A DNA stretch of 9,516 nt from an uncultured Coriobacteriaceae bacterium (GTDB lineage Bacteria; Actinomycetota; Coriobacteriia; Coriobacteriales; UMGS124), in assembly GCA_902783515.1 (NCBI GenBank), contig CACZRK010000179.1, positions 1 through 9,516 of the forward strand, given 5' to 3'. Made by a program: the position numbers and the translations under genes. Shown here in pieces: positions 6,481 to 9,516 of the stretch. Numbering within the stretch: position 1 is the first letter of the stretch; each line of letters begins with the position of its first letter. The notes beneath the pieces were generated by a model. It worked only from the letters and a program-made list of their open reading frames with translations, did no database searches and was not told the DNA's origin.

Positions 6481-7302
6481 ATGAGCGAGACAACCATGAG
6501 GCAGACCGACGATGACAGGGACGACGCAATGGCAATGGCGATGGCGACGACGGCCGAGCGGATGGCCAAGGTGGCCGCACCGATCACGGCAGCCGAGGCG
6601 ACTGCGCCCGCGACGGCAGGGGCGCCGGACGGCATGGCGTCGCCCGCCGAGGCCGCCGAGGGGCAGGACCCGGCGGAGGCGATCCGCTCCCTGCTCGGGC
6701 ACATGGCGGCGCGGCGCGAGGTCCTGCTCGGTATCGTCGACTTCTGTCGCGAGCCCAGGACCGTCGCCGACGTGGAGGCGCGCGTGCGCGAGCTGCAGGC
6801 GCGCAACGTCTCCGTCTACTCCGCTGCGGCGCTGTGCGCCATGCTCGAGGAGGCCGGCGCGCTCGTGCGCGAGTCGGGCGGCGAGCGCATCACCGGCGAG
6901 CGGCAGTTCGCGCCGAACGTGGAGGTCGTCGACGGCGTCGAGTACCTCAGGCCGCGCCGCATGCCCGCGACCACCTGGCTGGCCACCGAGGCGGGGACGC
7001 GCGTCCTAGGCGAGGACGACCCGCTGAGCCGATTCCGCGCCATGATCGACGAGGAGCGCGTCTACATGCCGATCTACCTGCGTGTCCTTGAGCTGTGTGA
7101 CCGAGACAACGGCGCGAGCGCCAAGGAGCTCGGCGAGGCCGTCGACCACGAGCCGCTCGTGCAGAACCCCCGGCTGTTCGCCCAGCACTTCGTGGAGCGC
7201 CTGGAGCGCTGCGACGTCCTGTCGTGGGACGGCGGCTGGCGCGTGACGGATCTCGGGCGCGGCGCCCGCGAGGAGCTCGCCCTCATGGTGGCGGACCGCT
7301 AG
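6481..7302 (+). CDS. Unrecognised protein, probable tandem winged-helix (two copies)
   Basis: The product has 273 residues. I do not recognise the family. Residues 1-70 are low complexity (Asp/Ala/Met/Pro, including AMAMAMA) and probably disordered. The rest looks like two copies of a winged-helix fold. Copy 1 starts at E80 (EVLLGIVDFC) and ends with W166-x2-T169-x2-G172. Copy 2 starts near V194 (YMPIYLRVLELC) and ends with W253-x2-T256-x2-G259. In both, the first helix ends in Cys (C89, C206) and a second amphipathic helix leads to a turn before the wing. Copy 1 carries about 30 extra residues in the wing. There are no TM segments, signal peptide or metal-binding cysteine motif, so it is probably cytoplasmic. 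It lies 166 bp upstream of torD on the same strand, so a role in regulating or maturing the Moco enzyme is plausible but inferred. DNA binding is not shown; such folds also mediate protein contacts. Confidence 0.85.
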   Translation: MSETTMRQTDDDRDDAMAMAMATTAERMAKVAAPITAAEATAPATAGAPDGMASPAEAAEGQDPAEAIRSLLGHMAARREVLLGIVDFCREPRTVADVEARVRELQARNVSVYSAAALCAMLEEAGALVRESGGERITGERQFAPNVEVVDGVEYLRPRRMPATTWLATEAGTRVLGEDDPLSRFRAMIDEERVYMPIYLRVLELCDRDNGASAKELGEAVDHEPLVQNPRLFAQHFVERLERCDVLSWDGGWRVTDLGRGAREELALMVADR

Positions 7303-7468
7303 CGTGGCGTCAGATCGTAAGGCCGTGTGACGATACGGGCGGCACCCTCGCACGCCACCGTCGTCCCCACCCCGTCGCCCTCCCATTCCGTAGTCCCCAC
7401 CCTGCCGCCACCATCACGACGCGCAACGGCGCGCCGACTCGGCGCGCACGACCAAGGAGCACATCATC
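7303..7468 (+). promoter_or_regulatory. Leader/intergenic region before torD with C-rich tract and hairpin
   Basis: This 166-bp stretch has a C-rich, G-poor tract from about 7341 to 7412 in which GTCCCCACCC occurs twice (7363-7372 and 7393-7402). It then has a perfect inverted repeat (7429-7447) and a Shine-Dalgarno AAGGAG (7454-7459), 9 bp before the torD ATG. C-rich, G-poor RNA can act as a Rho-loading site, so partial termination between the two genes is possible (inference). Confidence 0.45.
7429..7447 (+). promoter_or_regulatory. Perfect 9-bp inverted repeat just upstream of torD ribosome site
   Basis: GCGCGCCGA (7429-7437) and TCGGCGCGC (7439-7447) are exact reverse complements with one base between them. 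The RNA would form a GC-rich stem of about eight pairs with a tight loop, ending 6 bp before the AAGGAG of torD. It could shield the ribosome site, stabilise the torD mRNA, or be a dimer operator. There is no T-run, so an intrinsic terminator is unlikely. Confidence 0.6.
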
Positions 7469-8467
7469 ATGACTACGTCCAAAACGTCCCGCACCCCGCG
7501 CGCGACGAGTGTACGCGACCCCCATACGCCCGCTGCGCGTCTCGACACCACACCCAACCCGGCGGCGGTCGCGCAGCTCACGCCCACGCCCGAGCTGCTC
7601 GCGGAGCTGGAGGCGGCCGTGCCCGCGCAGCGCTGCGTGACCGATGAGCCCGAGCTCGCGCTGCCACCTCTGGACGCCGAGGCTCGAACCGAGCTCGCCG
7701 ACGTCATGGCCGGGCGCGCCGGCACGTACGCCCTGCTTGCCCGCCTCTACCGCACAGAGATGGACGCGGGCCTGCTCGAGCGCCTACGCGACACGCGCTT
7801 CCCCGCCCGCTCCGGCAACGACGACACGGACGCCGGCTACCGCCTGATCGCGACCTACCTGAGCAACGTCTGGGAGGACAGTCTGGTGGAGCTTGCCAAG
7901 GACTACGTGCGCGCCTTCGTCGGGCACACCGGCGAGCACATAGCAGCCGCCTATCCCTTCGAGAGCGCCTACACCTCCGAGAAGCGCCTGCTCATGCAGG
8001 AGGCACGCGACGAGGTGCTCGCGCTGTATCGCGCCGCCGGCTTGAAGAAGCGCGACACGTGGCGTGATGGCGAGGACCACATCGCACTCGAGCTGGAGTA
8101 CATGCAGGCACTCGCCCAGCGCTGCGTCGCCTTGCTGCGCGCTGACGATGACGGGGCCGAAGCGGACAGCGAGAACGTCGACCATGTTGACATGCCTAAC
8201 GCCAGCACAAACATGCGCGGCGTAGAGCTGCTGCTGCGCGCCCAGCACAACTTTCTGGAGGATCACCTCGCACGCTGGGTCCCCGCGTTCACGCGCGACG
8301 TGGAGACGTATGCCATGACCGATTTCTACCGCGGTGTCGCCCGCCTCACGCGCGGGTTCGTCGAGACCGACGGCGAGTTCACGCGCGAGACGTTTGGTCT
8401 CGACGACCCCAGCAAGGTCGAAGCACACGAAGCACAGCTCGGAGCGAGAGACAATCCCGAGACATAG
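7469..8467 (+). CDS. TorD/DmsD-family molybdoenzyme chaperone
   Basis: The product has 332 residues, with a start ATG at 7469 behind AAGGAG. The first 70 or so residues are Thr/Pro/Ala-rich and look disordered. The all-helical TorD domain follows, opening with RAGTYALLARLYRTEMDAGLL. The family hallmarks are AKDYVRAFVG, YPFESAYTSEKRLLMQEARDEV from residue 162, and the D203-H204-I-A-L-E-L-E motif. It ends with a segment pairing FLEDHLARWVPAF with DFYRGVARLTRGF. TorD-type proteins bind the Tat signal of a molybdoenzyme, hold it for cofactor loading and prevent early export. The nearest client is the Tat-bearing catalytic subunit at 1180-4194, although the two genes lie in different transcription units. 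Family members are usually about 200-250 residues, so the N-terminal tail, plus a short acidic insert near residues 227-238, makes this one long. A client outside the window is possible. Confidence 0.92.
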   Translation: MTTSKTSRTPRATSVRDPHTPAARLDTTPNPAAVAQLTPTPELLAELEAAVPAQRCVTDEPELALPPLDAEARTELADVMAGRAGTYALLARLYRTEMDAGLLERLRDTRFPARSGNDDTDAGYRLIATYLSNVWEDSLVELAKDYVRAFVGHTGEHIAAAYPFESAYTSEKRLLMQEARDEVLALYRAAGLKKRDTWRDGEDHIALELEYMQALAQRCVALLRADDDGAEADSENVDHVDMPNASTNMRGVELLLRAQHNFLEDHLARWVPAFTRDVETYAMTDFYRGVARLTRGFVETDGEFTRETFGLDDPSKVEAHEAQLGARDNPET

Positions 8468-8472
8468 GTCTC
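8459..8472. other. Short inverted repeat over the torD stop
   Basis: GAGAC (8459-8463) and GTCTC (8468-8472) flank ATAG and overlap the torD stop codon. Only 35 bp separate the convergent torD and LuxR stops. The five-pair stem has no T-run, so its role as a terminator is weakly supported. Confidence 0.25.
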
Positions 8473-8502
8473 AACAGTATACCCGCACCTGGCACTCGGT
8501 TC

Positions 8503-9516
8503 TCAGCGCTCCGCCGGCGCGTCGACCAGCCTGAACAGCCCCTCGCGCGACGTCACGCCGGTCTTCTCGTAGATGTGGCGCACGTGGGTGCGCACGGTGT
8601 TCTCGGAGATCACCAGCTCGGTCGCGATGAACCGCGAGCTGTGCCCGCGCGCGAGGTACTGCAGCACGTCCGTCTCGCGCGGCGACAGCCCGTGCGCGCG
8701 GGCGATCTGCAGGCAGCGCGCGCGGAAGTCGTCCTCCGCCTCGGGCGCGACGTTGCCGGCCGCGGCGTCAGCGGCGCCGGAGGGGGTCGGCGCCGTGCCA
8801 GGGAAGCCGGCCGCGACGTTGCCGGCCGCGGCCACGCCCGGGACCTTCTCGACGTCATCGCCGCCCGCGGCATCCACGCCGGCGTTGATCCCGCGGGCGC
8901 GCATGGCGTACGTGACCGCGATCGCCGCGAGCAGGATCGCCTCCAGGACGAGGCACAGGTCGCGGCCCGACTCGCCGAGCACGGCGATCGCCTCCAGGCC
9001 CAGCAGCTCCAGCGCTGCGAGCCCGGCCAGCGCGCTCGCGACCGTCGCCGTGCGATCGGCGCGCGTCACCGCGATCGTGACGACGAGGTCGACGAGCGCG
9101 ATCAGCCCGAGGAGCGCGAAGCCCCCCACCGACGCCACGGCGCCCGTTGCCCTCACGACCCCCATCGGGCACGCCCGCGTGACGACCGGCACGAGCAGCA
9201 CGACCACGAGGGCAATGGGCAGCGCGACGCCGTTGAGCAGCGCGAGCGACGCGCTCTCGTCCCGTCGGCGCGTGGCGGCGAGCGCGATCGCCGCCGCGAC
9301 GAGCGACCCGGCCGTCATGCTGGCGGCGTCGAGGGCGAACGCGTCCCGCCGGTCACCCATGGAGGCGACGGGATCCCAGGTCAGCCCCTGGACGAAGGCG
9401 CAGAACCCGACGGCGGCGAGCGGGATCCACAGCACGGCGAGCACGTCGCGGACCCTGGTCGGCAGGCCGGCGCGGCGCTCGATACGGTCTGCCGTGTCGC
9501 TGATCGCGGTCAGGCA
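8503..9516 (-). CDS. Second membrane LuxR-family regulator, N-terminus missing (runs off right edge)
   Basis: 337 residues are visible. The frame stays open from the stop at 8503 to the window end, so the GTG at 9444 is probably internal and the gene begins beyond the edge. About six TM segments are visible, matching the second half of a 12-TM sensor. A Gly/Ala/Pro-rich linker with a repeated GNVA motif follows. The LuxR-type HTH (LSPRETDVLQYLARG, then ISENTVRTHVRHIYEKTGV) starts near 8688 on the minus strand. Its recognition-helix region (ENTVRTHVRHIYEK) differs from that of the regulator at 4465-6117 (KGTLNYHMRNIYAK), so the two probably bind different sites. It converges on torD and is more likely to control genes to the right of the window. 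The family call is firm; ligand and targets are unknown. Confidence 0.9.
   Translation of the reverse strand, partial: CLTAISDTADRIERRAGLPTRVRDVLAVLWIPLAAVGFCAFVQGLTWDPVASMGDRRDAFALDAASMTAGSLVAAAIALAATRRRDESASLALLNGVALPIALVVVLLVPVVTRACPMGVVRATGAVASVGGFALLGLIALVDLVVTIAVTRADRTATVASALAGLAALELLGLEAIAVLGESGRDLCLVLEAILLAAIAVTYAMRARGINAGVDAAGGDDVEKVPGVAAAGNVAAGFPGTAPTPSGAADAAAGNVAPEAEDDFRARCLQIARAHGLSPRETDVLQYLARGHSSRFIATELVISENTVRTHVRHIYEKTGVTSREGLFRLVDAPAER
8746..8832 (-). repeat. 21-bp direct repeat in the linker of the second LuxR gene
   Basis: The 21 bases at 8746-8766 (plus strand begins CGCGACGTTGCC) recur exactly at 8812-8832, 66 bp apart. That spacing is 22 codons, so both copies encode A-A-A-G-N-V-A in the linker before the HTH. 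A deletion between them would stay in frame. GCCGGCCGCG also recurs at 8806-8815 and 8821-8830. Confidence 0.85.

Noticed and set aside
6294..6806. Minus-strand frame of 170 residues over the winged-helix upstream region
   Set aside because: It overlaps the ribosome site and start of a better-supported plus-strand gene and shows Ser/Arg/Ala shadow composition.
9442..9444. GTG at 9444 as the true start of the second LuxR gene
   Set aside because: The frame stays open to the window edge with protein-like sequence (ERRAGLPTRVRDV), and only half of the expected TM segments would be present.
1..9516. Mobile element, CRISPR array, tRNA or rRNA
   Set aside because: No transposase-like protein, terminal inverted repeats, regularly spaced repeats or RNA gene pattern was seen.

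Overview
The window is GC-rich coding DNA with strong third-position G/C bias. Its gene content is a Tat-exported molybdopterin enzyme, 12-TM LuxR-type regulators and a TorD chaperone. This is the style of anaerobic gut or host-associated Actinobacteria of the class Coriobacteriia (Eggerthella/Gordonibacter relatives). That placement is an inference from gene style, not from a search. No mobile element, CRISPR array, tRNA or rRNA was seen.

Layout. Positions 1-4194 (minus strand) hold a three-gene operon read leftwards in DmsABC order. It encodes a 1004-residue Moco/[4Fe-4S] catalytic subunit with a Tat signal, a 208-residue four-cluster ferredoxin subunit, and a DmsC-like membrane anchor cut by the left edge. 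The genes are 4 and 2 bp apart. A 270-bp divergent region (4195-4464) carries CCATATGG-type sites and an 18-bp palindrome. Facing away is a GTG-started regulator with about 12 TM segments and a C-terminal LuxR helix-turn-helix (4465-6117). A 363-bp non-coding stretch follows, with another CCCATATG site. Next come a 273-residue protein that looks like a tandem winged-helix protein of no known family (6481-7302), a 166-bp leader with a C-rich tract and a perfect hairpin, and a TorD-family chaperone (7469-8467). Converging on it from the right is the C-terminal part of a second membrane LuxR regulator (8503-9516, cut by the right edge).

Working model (inference). The enzyme is an exported, quinol-linked reductase or dehydroxylase. 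The ferredoxin subunit passes electrons from the membrane anchor to the Moco subunit. TorD guards and matures the catalytic subunit before Tat export. The adjacent membrane LuxR protein probably senses the substrate and switches the module. CCATATG motifs in front of the enzyme operon, the regulator and the winged-helix/torD pair suggest one shared regulon. The catalytic subunit resembles, from memory, the catechol-dehydroxylase-like Moco enzymes of Coriobacteriia, but the substrate cannot be read from sequence. The least explained parts are the tandem winged-helix protein and the shared operator-like motif.
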